Shown here: positions 50,294 through 58,523 of the stretch, one piece after another
Layout of the letters: each line of letters starts with the position of its first letter
How positions within the stretch are numbered: position 1 is the first letter of the stretch
NCBI GenBank assembly: GCA_965248805.1
Contig: CBDFKJ010000007.1
Span: 124,001 to 188,000 of the forward strand
Direction of reading: 5' to 3'
DNA from: CBDFKJ01 sp965248805
GTDB taxonomy: Bacteria; Pseudomonadota; Alphaproteobacteria; UBA6615
Length of the DNA: 64,000 nucleotides
Notes under the pieces: model-generated
What the model was told of the DNA's origin: nothing
Databases searched by the model: none
Seen by the model: the letters and a program-made list of their open reading frames with translations, nothing else
Program-made: the position numbers and the translations under genes

Positions 50294-51078
50294 CGTGCGC
50301 CTGACGCAGCAACCGCCGCCGTTTGAGGCGACCCACTGGACGTTGCGCGCGATCGCCAGGGCGGCCGGTATTGCCGCCTCGACGGTGCAGGCGATCTGGA
50401 AGGCTCACGGTCTCAGCCCGCACCGCTGGCGCAACTTCAAGCTGTCGACCGACCCTGCCTTCGCCGAGAAACTCACCGATATCGTCGGCCTGTATGTCGA
50501 CCCGCCGGCCCATGCGGTGGTGTTGTCGATCGATGAGAAGTCACAGATCCAGGCGCTCGACCGCCGGTCTGCCGATGAAGAAGGGACGCGCCGGCACCAT
50601 GACCCATGACTACAAACGGCACGGCACGACCACGCTGTTTGCGGCGCTCAACGTTCTGGACGGAACGGTGATCGGCCAGAACATGCAGCGCCACCGCCAT
50701 CAGGAGTTCATCCGCTTCCTCAACCGCATCGAGCGCACGGTGCCGGCGGACAAGGCCATCCACGCGATCGTCGACAACTACGCGGCGCACAACAAGGACA
50801 AGGTCCGCGCCTGGCTCGCCCGCCATCCGCGCTGGACTTTCCACTTCACACCGACCTCCTGCTCGTGGCTCAATGCCGTCGAGGGCTTCTTCGCAAAACT
50901 CACCCGGCGGCGGCTCAAGCACGGCGTCTTCCATTCCGTCGTCGATCTCCAGGCCGCAATCAACCGCTTCGTCCGCGAATACAATGCGGCCAACCCACAG
51001 CCATTCATATCGAAAGCCGACCCCGACGACATCATCGCAGCCCGAAACCGAGGGTTCCAAACGTTGGAATCAATCCAC
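50294..51078 (+). mobile_element. IS630-family fragment, 5' truncated (copy D)
   Basis: This 785-base fragment starts inside the transposase at CGTGCGCCTGACGCAG and runs to the normal right end GAATCAATCCAC, followed by TA. It includes the seven-base duplication found in copy A, so its reading frame (VRLTQQPPPFEATHWTLRAI, then YKRHGTTTLFAALNVLDGTV) is broken. The left end is missing where it meets tamB, which suggests a deletion between two IS copies rather than a simple insertion. Confidence 0.88.
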
Positions 51079-51124
51079 TAGGCACAATAGGCCTCTTACC
51101 GCCTCTCCTGCGGCCACGCAATTC

Positions 51125-51366
51125 GCGGCGCGACAAGATCGAGGGCAAGGGCGTCGCGCCGAACATCCCGCCGAACGCCAATCGGCGGTGGAAAAATTGC
51201 TTCTCGCCCTCCCTTTATCGCGACCGCAATGCCATCGAGCGGATGTTCGGCCAGCTGAACGACTTTCGCAGAATCCCAACCCAATACGACCGCTTGGCTC
51301 AAAACTTCCTCGCCGTTGTCTGCCTCGCCGCAACCATCAGCTACTGGTTATGAGTCCGGAGCCTAG
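51125..51366 (+). mobile_element. IS427-type right-end fragment
   Basis: The plus strand reads RDKIEGKGVAPNIPPNANRR, then YRDRNAIERMFGQLNDFRRI and FLAVVCLAATISYWL, followed by the terminal repeat TATGAGTCCGGAGCC and TAG. It is about 80 percent similar to the end of the element at 31535-32368. The rest of the element is absent. Confidence 0.82.
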
Positions 51367-51391
51367 GGCGAGCCGTTCGCCGCGACCCTAG

Positions 51392-51800
51392 CAGCCCGTT
51401 GACGAAGTCCGGCGTGTCTGATTCTGTCTGAACATAGAGATTTAGACGGGCGTCGTGCGATGGCATTGAGACGACAGAGCGAGGTTCAGGGTGACCTCGT
51501 GGTGACATGGGCGGAGATGCCGCGTTCGCCTGGACACGCGTTTTCCGACCGGCTGCATGAGTTGCTGACCGAGTCTGGCTTTGACGGCTTCGTGGAGGCG
51601 ACGTGCAAGCCATACTACGCACCTCGGATGGGGGCTCCTTCGCTGCCGCCGGGGCGTTATTTCCGGATGCACATGATCGGCTATTTCGAGGGCATCGGCA
51701 GCGAGCGCGGCATCGCTTGGCGCTGTTCGGATTCGCTGTCGCTTCGCGCGTTTCTGCGGTTGGCGAACCGGGACAAGGTTCCCGATCATTCCTGGTTGTC
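51392..51800 (+). mobile_element. IS1182-family left-end fragment (copy 2)
   Basis: The fragment begins CAGCCCGTTGAC after CTAG (51388-51391). It encodes the first 113 residues of the transposase from ATG 51460 (MALRRQSEVQGDLVVTWAEM, then YYAPRMGAPSLPPGRYFRMH, ending at VPDHSWLS). It is almost identical to copy 1 and lacks the IS3 insertion, so it records the original sequence at that site. It is cut at 51800 by an IS256-type fragment. Confidence 0.88.
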
Positions 51801-52010
51801 GACCTCGGCCTCGACCGCTTCGGCCAGCAGCCAGCGCGCCCCCGACCGCAGCACCTGCGTCAGGGGATCTTGGATCAAAACCCGCTCTGGATGAAAAAAC
51901 GAAACAACCGTCTCTTCGTACATGGCGTATCCTTCCTTCGTCGAAATCGGCGACTTCAACAATCGCCAGGATACGCCGCCCTCACATTACTCCGTCACCG
52001 AGATTCAGCC
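51801..52010 (-). mobile_element. IS256-family 5'-end fragment
   Basis: The minus strand from ATG 51923 reads MYEETVVSFFHPERVLIQDP and LTQVLRSGARWLLAEAVEAE, the N-terminus of a mutator-type IS256 transposase. The leader with a likely ribosome site (GAAGGAAGG) lies upstream. The remaining 90 percent of the element is missing: homology ends where the IS1182 fragment begins. The outer end near 52000 was not pinned to a base. Confidence 0.75.
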
Positions 52011-52150
52011 ATAGCTCCCGAAACAAGCCGCTTCACTGGGGGATTATTGCGCAGCCCTTCTCATCCGTTATTCAATAACCCAAATCTGTCCCAAAGGCGC
52101 TGACGGGGGACAGTCGGCGCGGTGATCGCCGCGGCGGCGGTGAGCCGGCC

Positions 52151-52969
52151 TTAGTTCGGGAAATCGAAATAGCTGTCCGGGTAGGGCTCATCCCTCAGGG
52201 TGAAGTGCCACCATTCCTGGGCGTAGGGCGCGAAACCGCTCGCCGTCATCAGGCTACGTAGCAGCGCGCGGTTGGCCCGCTGCTGGGCCGTGACCTCCGG
52301 GCTCTCCGGCCAGGAGAGCGAGCCGAAAAAGTCAAACCGGGAGCCCATGTCGAGCGCGGGCATCGACCCGGCTTTCTCTCGGTAGACGATGGTGACGTCC
52401 ACCGTGCTTCCCCGCGAATGGCTCGACCGGCTGGCTATATAGCCCTCTTCGAACAAAGCCTCCTTGGCGACGTCGGGGTAGTAGTCCGGTTTGGTCCGTT
52501 GATCGTCGAGCGCTTTGCCCCAACGGACGAAGTGATCGACCGCGCGTTGCGGCCGGTAGGCATCGAAGACCTTGAGCCCGAGACCGAACGTACGCAGCCG
52601 GTCCTGGACCTCTGCAAGCGCGGTGGCGGCCGGGGCCGACAGGATCGCATGGGTATGCTGGTATCCGTCGACCGACCGGCCGACAAAGTTGTCGCCGGTG
52701 GCGTAGCGCAGATCGACCACCAAGTCCGGGATCGCCTCGTCGAGATAGACGAAGCCGTCCGGCAGGGGATGGCACTCCGACGCGGCGACGGCCGCGGCAA
52801 ATGCGGCCATCGACACGGCGAGGAGGGTCGTCAGCACTGCCTTGGCCACCGCGGCGGAAATCCATGGCGTTCCGCGAGTGCCCCGTGCGGTGCGGCCCCG
52901 GCGTCGCGCATCGGAAACGGCGTCTCTCCTGGGTTGGCACTCGAAGCCCGGCTCGAACGCGACCTTCAT
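52151..52969 (-). CDS. D-alanyl-D-alanine dipeptidase (VanX/DdpX family)
   Basis: The mature region reads LPDGFVYLDEAIPDLVVDLR, YATGDNFVGRSVDGY, LGLKVFDAYRPQRAVDHFVR, SSHSRGSTVDVTIV (zinc-binding SxHxxGxxxD) and AQEWWHFTLRDEPYPDSYFD (ExxWH with the catalytic Glu and third zinc ligand). It hydrolyses D-Ala-D-Ala; outside vancomycin resistance it recycles peptidoglycan peptides in the periplasm. A signal peptide (VLTTLLAVSMAAFAAAVAAS) is preceded by about 45 arginine-rich residues that probably are not translated; a GTG near 52851 would give a conventional start. No vanHA genes lie nearby. Confidence 0.88.
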   Translation of the reverse strand: MKVAFEPGFECQPRRDAVSDARRRGRTARGTRGTPWISAAVAKAVLTTLLAVSMAAFAAAVAASECHPLPDGFVYLDEAIPDLVVDLRYATGDNFVGRSVDGYQHTHAILSAPAATALAEVQDRLRTFGLGLKVFDAYRPQRAVDHFVRWGKALDDQRTKPDYYPDVAKEALFEEGYIASRSSHSRGSTVDVTIVYREKAGSMPALDMGSRFDFFGSLSWPESPEVTAQQRANRALLRSLMTASGFAPYAQEWWHFTLRDEPYPDSYFDFPN

Positions 52970-53192
52970 ATCCCCCCGCCGGCGTCCGCGGTTCGGTTTC
53001 GCTTCACCACGACAATATAGCGGTCAGAAGCGGGCAAAGGAGCACCGTGTTTTCGATGTACGGCGGGACCTTGATCGCCACCCCTCGCCACTCGTGGCCA
53101 CGCCATTTACGGAGACAGTGCGGAGTCGTGGCAGCGGCGTCGTGATGCACAAAATTAGAAGGCCCGTAACTGTTTGAAGTGACTGCTTTATT
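52970..53192. other. Short intergenic stretch beside the attachment site
   Basis: No gene is seen in about 220 bases between the dipeptidase and the tRNA remnant. The T-rich segment near 53180 lies just past the tRNA 3' end. Confidence 0.5.
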
Positions 53193-53570
53193 TGGTTTCT
53201 GGGGTAGGATTTGAAGTGCGTCAGGCTAACTGACAAAGGACAGGAGATGAAAGTTCTCCGGAACGAAGGATGAGCCGATCCACGTTTCTCCGCGAGCCGT
53301 GCGCCGGCAGCCGTGAGGTTGTCGGTGAAGCGTCGGTAGCGGCGCGTGTGGGCGGGGCTACTGAGCGCCGAAACCTACGCATTCGAAGTGCCGAGACTCT
53401 TTCAAAGGTTGAAGGCAACACCGGTTGTGCTGCGATGGTCAGGCACGGTCGGGCTTTGCGGCGTCGAAGAACCCAGGCACATACGTACGTCCTTTGTCGG
53501 GACCTGAGAGGTCTTCGTGTTGTCCCGGATGTGCACGGGACCGCATCGGAAAGGAGGCAATCCGACGCCG

Positions 53571-55055
53571 ATGATGAACGACGGGAAGAAGTCAGACCCG
53601 GCCATAGTAGCGAAGAAGCCGGCGAACGAAGCGGTACAGGCCGTTGAGGAGTTGGTGGAGCCAAGGGCCGGGGCCGACGGGAATCCGGGAGATCGGCACA
53701 CGGACCAAACACTGAGTTGGGCCGCTGTGTCCCAGTCGATCGAGCGGATACGGCTATTCGTCAAGAGGAAGCCACGGGAGCGACTGACGGCGCTGCTGCA
53801 CCACATCACGCCCCTGGCGCTGGGGGAGGCGTATCTTGCGTTGAAGCGAGACGCGGCCCCGGGTGTCGACGGCGTGACATGGCGCGCGTACGCCTCGGGA
53901 CTGGACGAGCGACTGCTCGATCTGCACCAGCGTGTACACAGCGGCGTTTATCGAGCGACGCCGGTCCGGCGGGTGAACATCCTGAAGCCGGACGGGGGCA
54001 CACGCCCGCTCGGGATCGCGGCACTTGAGGACAAGATTGTTCAAAGGGCGGTGGTCGACGTGCTTCTGACGCCGATCTATGAGGTGGCTTTCCTGGGGTT
54101 CAGCTATGGATTCCGACCGGGGCGCGGGGCGCATGATGCGCTCGATGCCCTGGCCTACGGTATCGAACGGCGCGAGGTGCACTGGATCGTGGATGCAGAT
54201 ATCCGCGGCTTCTTCGATGAGATCTCCAGAGGCTGGTTAGTGCGGTTCCTGGAACATCGCATTGGCGACCGACGATTGCTGCATCTGATCGCCAAGTGGT
54301 TACGCGCGGGCGTGATGGCCGAGGGCCAATGGGTGGACACGTTGCGGGGGACACCCCAGGGTGCGGTGGTCTCACCGACCCTGGCGAATATCTTCCTGCA
54401 CTATGTGCTCGATCTTTGGGTCCACAAGCGATGGCGCCCACGGGAAGCGCGCGGCGAGATGATCATTGTGCGCTACGCCGACGATTTCGTGGTCGGATTC
54501 CAGTACCGGGAGGATGCGAAGCGATTCATGAGCGCCTTGCGGGACCGGCTTGACCGGTTCGAACTGGACCTGCACCCGGACAAGACCCGGCTGATCGAGT
54601 TTGGAAGGCTTGCCGATGCAAACCGCCGCTCGCGGGGGCTGGGCCGACCAGAGACCTTCGACTTTCTCGGCTTTACGCATTATGGCCGTAAAGACCGAAG
54701 AGGGCACTTCGGGCTCGGGCGCAAGCCGGTCGCGAAACGGATGAACCGGACCCTGAGGCGACTGACCGAAGCGTTGCGACGGCGCCGGCACGATGATGTC
54801 GTGGCGACCGGCCGGTGGTTGGGACGCGTCGTGAAGGGATGGCTCAACTATTATGCGGTGCCGAACAGCTTTCGGTATCTGCTGTGCTTCACGCGGCGGT
54901 TGATCCGCATATGGTTGAGAAGCCTGCATCGGCGCTCCCAGAAGGATCGCTTCTCATGGCAACGACTCGCTGCATTGTGCGCCACGCTGTGGCCCCGTGT
55001 GCGGATCGTTCATCCCTGGCCGGACCAACGATTTGCCGTCAACCACCGGAGGTAG
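53571..55055 (+). CDS. ltrA: Group II intron reverse transcriptase/maturase
   Basis: From ATG 53571 (ribosome site AAAGGAGGC ten bases ahead) the 494-residue protein has the RT domain, with AAPGVDGVTWRAYASGLDER, RPLGIAALEDKIVQRAVVDV, FLGFSYGFRPGRGAHDALDA, DADIRGFFDEIS, GTPQGAVVSPTLANIFLHYV and the catalytic RYADDFVVGFQ. The maturase X domain has FDFLGFTHYGRK and GWLNYYAVPNSF. The end HPWPDQRFAVNHRR has no HNH endonuclease zinc finger. The protein binds the intron RNA, aids splicing and copies it into DNA at new sites. The frame is intact although the intron RNA is not. Confidence 0.93.
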   Translation: MMNDGKKSDPAIVAKKPANEAVQAVEELVEPRAGADGNPGDRHTDQTLSWAAVSQSIERIRLFVKRKPRERLTALLHHITPLALGEAYLALKRDAAPGVDGVTWRAYASGLDERLLDLHQRVHSGVYRATPVRRVNILKPDGGTRPLGIAALEDKIVQRAVVDVLLTPIYEVAFLGFSYGFRPGRGAHDALDALAYGIERREVHWIVDADIRGFFDEISRGWLVRFLEHRIGDRRLLHLIAKWLRAGVMAEGQWVDTLRGTPQGAVVSPTLANIFLHYVLDLWVHKRWRPREARGEMIIVRYADDFVVGFQYREDAKRFMSALRDRLDRFELDLHPDKTRLIEFGRLADANRRSRGLGRPETFDFLGFTHYGRKDRRGHFGLGRKPVAKRMNRTLRRLTEALRRRRHDDVVATGRWLGRVVKGWLNYYAVPNSFRYLLCFTRRLIRIWLRSLHRRSQKDRFSWQRLAALCATLWPRVRIVHPWPDQRFAVNHRR

Positions 55056-55071
55056 GAGCCGGATGCCTTAA

Positions 55072-56501
55072 CAGCCCGTTGAAAAGTCGCGGCCATCTGA
55101 CTCTGTGACGAGGGCATGGTTCGAGTCGGGAGCTTCGTCATGGCGTTGGGACGACAAGGGGATCGACAGGTGGACTTGATGGTCAGTTGGGCAGAGATGC
55201 CTCGCTCGCCCGGCCACGTGTTTTACGACCAGCTGCAGGAGGTGCTGGTCGATGCCGGTTTCGATGCGTTCGCCGAGGACCTGTGTGAGCCCTATTACGC
55301 GCCAGGGATCGGACGTCCGGGAATCCCACCGGGGCGTTACTTCCGGATGCACCTGGTCGGCTACTTCGAAGGCCTCGACAGTGAGCGGGCGTTGGAGTGG
55401 CGGTGCGCCGACAGCTTGTCGCTGCGTGAGTTCTTGCGCCTGGAGGCGCGCGCACGTGTGCCTGACCACTCGTCGTTGAGCACGATCCGCAGCCGCACGC
55501 GGTGCATGAGGCAGTGTTCGCCTGGGTGCTGGACGTTCTTGGCGAGCACGGCTTGGTCAGGGGCGAGCGGATTGGGGTCGATGCTTCGACCATGGAGGCG
55601 AACGCGGCGCTGCGCTCGATCGTGCGCCGCGACAGCGGCGAAAGCTATCGCCAGATGCTGCAGCGCATGGCCGCCGACAGCGGGATCGAGACCGCGGCGA
55701 ATGACTTGGCGCAGATGGATCGGCGGCGCAAGGGCAAGAAACTCTCCAATGCGGACTGGGTCTCGACGCGGAGGCCAAAATCGCCAGGATGAAGGACGGC
55801 ACGACGCATCTGGCCTACAAGCCCGAACACGCGGTCGACCTCGACACCGGGGCGGTGATCGCGGCCGAGCTGTATCCGGCCGATCAGGGCGACACGACCA
55901 CCCTGCCGACAACGTTGACGTCAGCCGAGGCCAAGCTGGCGGCTGTGGGCGCAGCGCCGACGGCCGACGAACCGGCGGAGCTGGTGACCGACAAAGGCTA
56001 CTTCGGCCGCGAGGTGCTGAAGTCCCTTGCCGACGGCGCCTGGACGACCCGCATCGCCGAACCGAAGGGCAAGGGGCTCTCGCGCTGGCACGGCGACGAC
56101 GCCGCTCGGCGGGCCGTTTACAACAACCGCAACCGATTGCTGTCGGGCGTGGCGAAGGCCGCGTTCAAACTCCGCGCCGAAGTGGTCGAGCGGGGCTTCG
56201 CCCAGGTCCTCGATCGCGGCGGCATGCGCCGCACTTGGCTGCGCGGGCGCGAGAACGTCGGCAAGCGCTATCTGATCCACGTCGCCGGACACAACCTGGG
56301 CGTCCTATTGCGCCAGTTGATCGGCGCCGGGACCCCGCGAGAGGCTGCGGCCAAGGGCTTGGCGGTCCTGCTGCTTGTCTTGCGACAGGAACAATCGCTG
56401 ATCATTATCCTCGCCCTCAATAACCCCCCGGCGCCGGGTCTCGCCGCCGCCATTGTTATCACGCCCGATGCTTCATCAACTCAGTCTTCTTCAACGGGCT
56501 G
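55072..56501 (+). mobile_element. IS1182-family element, complete ends (copy 3)
   Basis: The 1430-base element has ends CAGCCCGTTGAA and its complement and lies between perfect TTAA duplications (55068-55071 and 56502-56505). It is a different IS1182 species from copies 1 and 2, sharing the terminal motif and about 60 percent of the protein. It inserted in the loop side of domain V of the group II intron. Confidence 0.93.
55140..56490 (+). pseudogene. IS1182-family transposase, two frameshifts
   Basis: The protein begins MALGRQGDRQVDLMVSWAEM and runs to PDHSSLSTIRS. It shifts frame near 55493 before VHEAVFAWVLDVLGEHGLVR and MEANAALRSIVRRDSGES, then shifts again near 55765 before AKIARMKDGTTHLAYKPEHA, VTDKGYFGREVLKSLADGAW and GRENVGKRYLIHVAGHNLGV. 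Intact relatives are one frame of about 450 residues. The shifts indicate the copy is inactive, though the ends are perfect. Confidence 0.85.
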
Positions 56502-56760
56502 TTAACGGGCACGTCCGGATCTGTGCGGGGGGCCTGGGGTAACCCAGGTCCCTACCGCGATCCTACGACCTTCAGGTTATGAGTCGTGGCTCAATACTTT
56601 CGCGTTACTACGAACAAATACGAAATAGTATGCAAAAACAAATACTTACTTGATTTTTTCTTTGAACGCCTTACTCTGATCTTCACCCTTTTGCGCACCG
56701 AAACGCGCCCTCCTGCTCCCCCAGTGCTCCCCCGGGGAGCAGACCAAACGGAGGAGACTG

Positions 56761-58104
56761 ATGAAGGCGAAGATCACCAAGCGGCTCGTCGAAGACCTCA
56801 CACCGGATGCCGGAACGGACCTGTGGGTGTGGGACAAGGACCTTCCGGGCTTCGGCGTCCGAGTGAAGCCCAGCGGAGTAAGGGCCTATGTCATCCAGTA
56901 CCGGAATGGGCGCCGGCAGTCCCGTAAGTTCACGCTCGGCCGGCACGGCGTCCTGACGCCCGAGCAAGCACGGCGGTTGGCCCGCCAGGCCCTGGCGGCG
57001 GTCGAGCGCGGTGAGGATCCGGCCCACGACAGGCGAGTCGATCGCGGTGCGTTGAGCGTCGCCGACCTCGCCAAGCGGTTCGACGAGGAGCACATCGCCG
57101 TTCGTCTCAAGCCAAGCACGGCGCGGGAATACCGCCGCAACCTCCGCCGCTTCATCCTCCCAGCCCTGGGCCGGCTCACGGTGGCCGACGTGGTCCGGGC
57201 CGACATCGCCCGTTTCCACCACGGGCTCCGCCACCTCCCCTACCAGGCCAACCGAAACCTCGAGGTTATCTCCAAGATGTTCAATCTCGCGGAGATGTGG
57301 GGTCTGCGGCCGGACGGATCGAACCCGCGCCGGCACATCAAGAAGTACCCCGAGGAGAAGCGCGAACGCTACCTGAGCCCGGTCGAGCTCGCCGCCCTGG
57401 GCGAGGCGTTGGCGCGGGCCGAGCGGGAAGGTCTCACGGACGAATACGCCGTCGCCGCGATCCGGTTGCTGATCTTCACCGGCTGCCGGCTCAACGAGAT
57501 CATGACGCTCCGGTGGGACTACGTCGATGAGGCCGGTCATTGTCTGCGGCTGCCCGAAACCAAGACCGGCGCGCGGGTAGTCCATCTCGGCACACCCGCG
57601 CTCGACGTGCTGCGGGGTATCACCCGCCAGCTCGGCAATCCCTGGGTCATCTGCGGCCGCATTCCGCGCTCGCGCCGGACCGACCTGCAGCCGCCCTGGC
57701 AACGAATGCGCAAGCGCGCGACGGTCCGCTTCTGGGCCCGCGCCGTGGGCAGCGAGGCGGCCGCCCTGGTGGAGCGGCTCGAGCGCGACCTCCGCCGGGA
57801 GCCGACTTACGATGAGTGCCTCGCCGAGGCCCGAGAACGGCATCTCGAATTGCGGGCCGGTCTTGTGGATGTCCGTATCCACGACCTCCGCCACAGCTTC
57901 GCCTCGGGCGCCGTGGCCCTTGGCGAAAGCCTGCCCATGATCGGCAAGCTGCTCGGCCACACCCAGGTCCAGACGACCGCGCGCTACGCTCACCTCGCCG
58001 CCGACCCGGTCAAGGCCGCCGCGGAGAGGGTGACCTCGAACATCGCGTCGGTCCTCAACAGCGGTCTCGCGCAAGACGAGGACACCGACGCTGCATCGGC
58101 GTGA
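56761..58104 (+). CDS. int: Tyrosine recombinase/integrase (P4-like)
   Basis: The 447-residue protein has the N-terminal DUF4102 arm-binding domain (WDKDLPGFGVRVKPSGVRAY, then FTLGRHGVLTPEQARRLARQ), a core-binding SAM-like domain (LKPSTAREYRRNLRRFILPA), and a catalytic domain with TGCRLNEIMTLRWD (Arg I), HDLRHSFAS (His-x-x-Arg), LLGHTQVQTTARYAHL (His and the nucleophilic Tyr near 409). An insertion of about 45 residues (SEAAALVERLERDLRREPTY and nearby) separates the Lys beta-hairpin from the HDLRH box. It catalyses island integration at the tRNA. GGAGGAGAC precedes the ATG. Confidence 0.95.
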   Translation: MKAKITKRLVEDLTPDAGTDLWVWDKDLPGFGVRVKPSGVRAYVIQYRNGRRQSRKFTLGRHGVLTPEQARRLARQALAAVERGEDPAHDRRVDRGALSVADLAKRFDEEHIAVRLKPSTAREYRRNLRRFILPALGRLTVADVVRADIARFHHGLRHLPYQANRNLEVISKMFNLAEMWGLRPDGSNPRRHIKKYPEEKRERYLSPVELAALGEALARAEREGLTDEYAVAAIRLLIFTGCRLNEIMTLRWDYVDEAGHCLRLPETKTGARVVHLGTPALDVLRGITRQLGNPWVICGRIPRSRRTDLQPPWQRMRKRATVRFWARAVGSEAAALVERLERDLRREPTYDECLAEARERHLELRAGLVDVRIHDLRHSFASGAVALGESLPMIGKLLGHTQVQTTARYAHLAADPVKAAAERVTSNIASVLNSGLAQDEDTDAASA

Positions 58105-58328
58105 CAATCCATGGATCGATTTAGTCACGACGCCACCCAGGGCCGACGGTCAACAGGGTATGAGCGCAATCTAAGCTAGTATTGCTGTGCCGGACGACCA
58201 ACCTCGGTGACCAGTCGATACCACGAGAATGCCCTCGTCCGGCTGAGTTCGGATCGATGAACCATCCTTTGCGGTTCCGTAATTTTCCTGTATTTTCCCA
58301 CTACCGCGATAGTCCGATGGGGAGCCCC

Positions 58329-58523
58329 ATGGATAGCGACATCATGACGATCCGCGAGGTGGCCGAGTACTTGAAGCTGACCGAGAAGACGGCCTACCGC
58401 CACGCGGCCGACGGCAAGATCCCCGGCTTCAAGGTAGGTGGGGCCTGGCGGTTCCGGCGCGGCGAGATCGACAAGTGGATCGAACGCCAGTCCGCCGGAC
58501 AAGAGAGACAAGGAGACAGGTAA
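58329..58523 (+). CDS. Excisionase-type helix-turn-helix DNA-binding protein
   Basis: The 64-residue protein begins MDSDIMTIREVAEYLKLTEK, continues with TAYRHAADGKIPGFKVGGAW and ends RFRRGEIDKWIERQ, the MerR/excisionase HTH-17 pattern (TIGR01764). It may act as the directionality factor of the island or as a regulator of the R-M operon, since such proteins often precede hsdM. Its TAA stop overlaps the next ATG (TAATG), so it is coupled to hsdM. An ATG at 58317 would add four residues. Confidence 0.87.
   Translation: MDSDIMTIREVAEYLKLTEKTAYRHAADGKIPGFKVGGAWRFRRGEIDKWIERQSAGQERQGDR

Larger units (their letters stand above)
53216..56560 (+). mobile_element. Group II intron inserted in tRNA T-loop, itself interrupted by IS1182
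   Basis: The intron begins GTGCGTCAGG at 53216. It carries a maturase gene and ends after domain V (GAGCCGGATGCC...GCACGTCCGG) and domain VI (CCTGGGGTAACCCAGG) at about 56560 (CTACCGCGAT). Domain V is split at 55068-56505 by an IS1182-family element. Without the IS the intron is about 1.9 kb. It lies in the strand opposite the tRNA and between the T-loop and the T-stem, within the hairpin GTAGG-ATTTGAA-CCTAC. Splicing is very unlikely while domain V is split. Confidence 0.87.
53193..56582 (-). tRNA. 3' half of tRNA-Met (CAT), split by group II intron; island attachment site
   Basis: On the minus strand, bases 56582-56561 give the anticodon loop CTCATAA, the 3' side of the anticodon stem CCTGA, AGGTC and the T-stem half GTAGG. 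Bases 53215-53193 continue with T-loop TTCAAAT, CCTAC, CCCAGAA, A and CCA. Joined, they form a complete tRNA 3' half with a perfect five-pair T-stem. The CTCATAACCTGAAGGTCG core is that of alphaproteobacterial initiator tRNA. Homology stops at the anticodon loop: no D-arm or 5' acceptor strand follows. This is the usual footprint of a tyrosine-integrase attachment site, and an integrase gene lies 180 bases away. It is not a working tRNA gene. Confidence 0.85.

Noticed and set aside
36495..51035. Repeated short frames reading SGSAFDMNGCGLAALYSRT in each IS630 copy, which look like a conserved small protein
   Set aside because: They are antisense to the transposase core, so conservation simply follows the repeated IS sequence.
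52151..52969. Vancomycin resistance locus
   Set aside because: Only the VanX-type dipeptidase is present, with a signal peptide and no ligase, dehydrogenase or two-component genes; a peptidoglycan recycling role fits better.
53204..56582. Functional tRNA-Met gene restored by intron splicing
   Set aside because: The intron is on the opposite strand to the tRNA and the D-arm and 5' acceptor half are absent, so no mature tRNA can form.
56683..58128. 481-residue minus-strand frame opposite the integrase
   Set aside because: Antisense shadow of a tyrosine recombinase with all catalytic residues; no start signal or family match.
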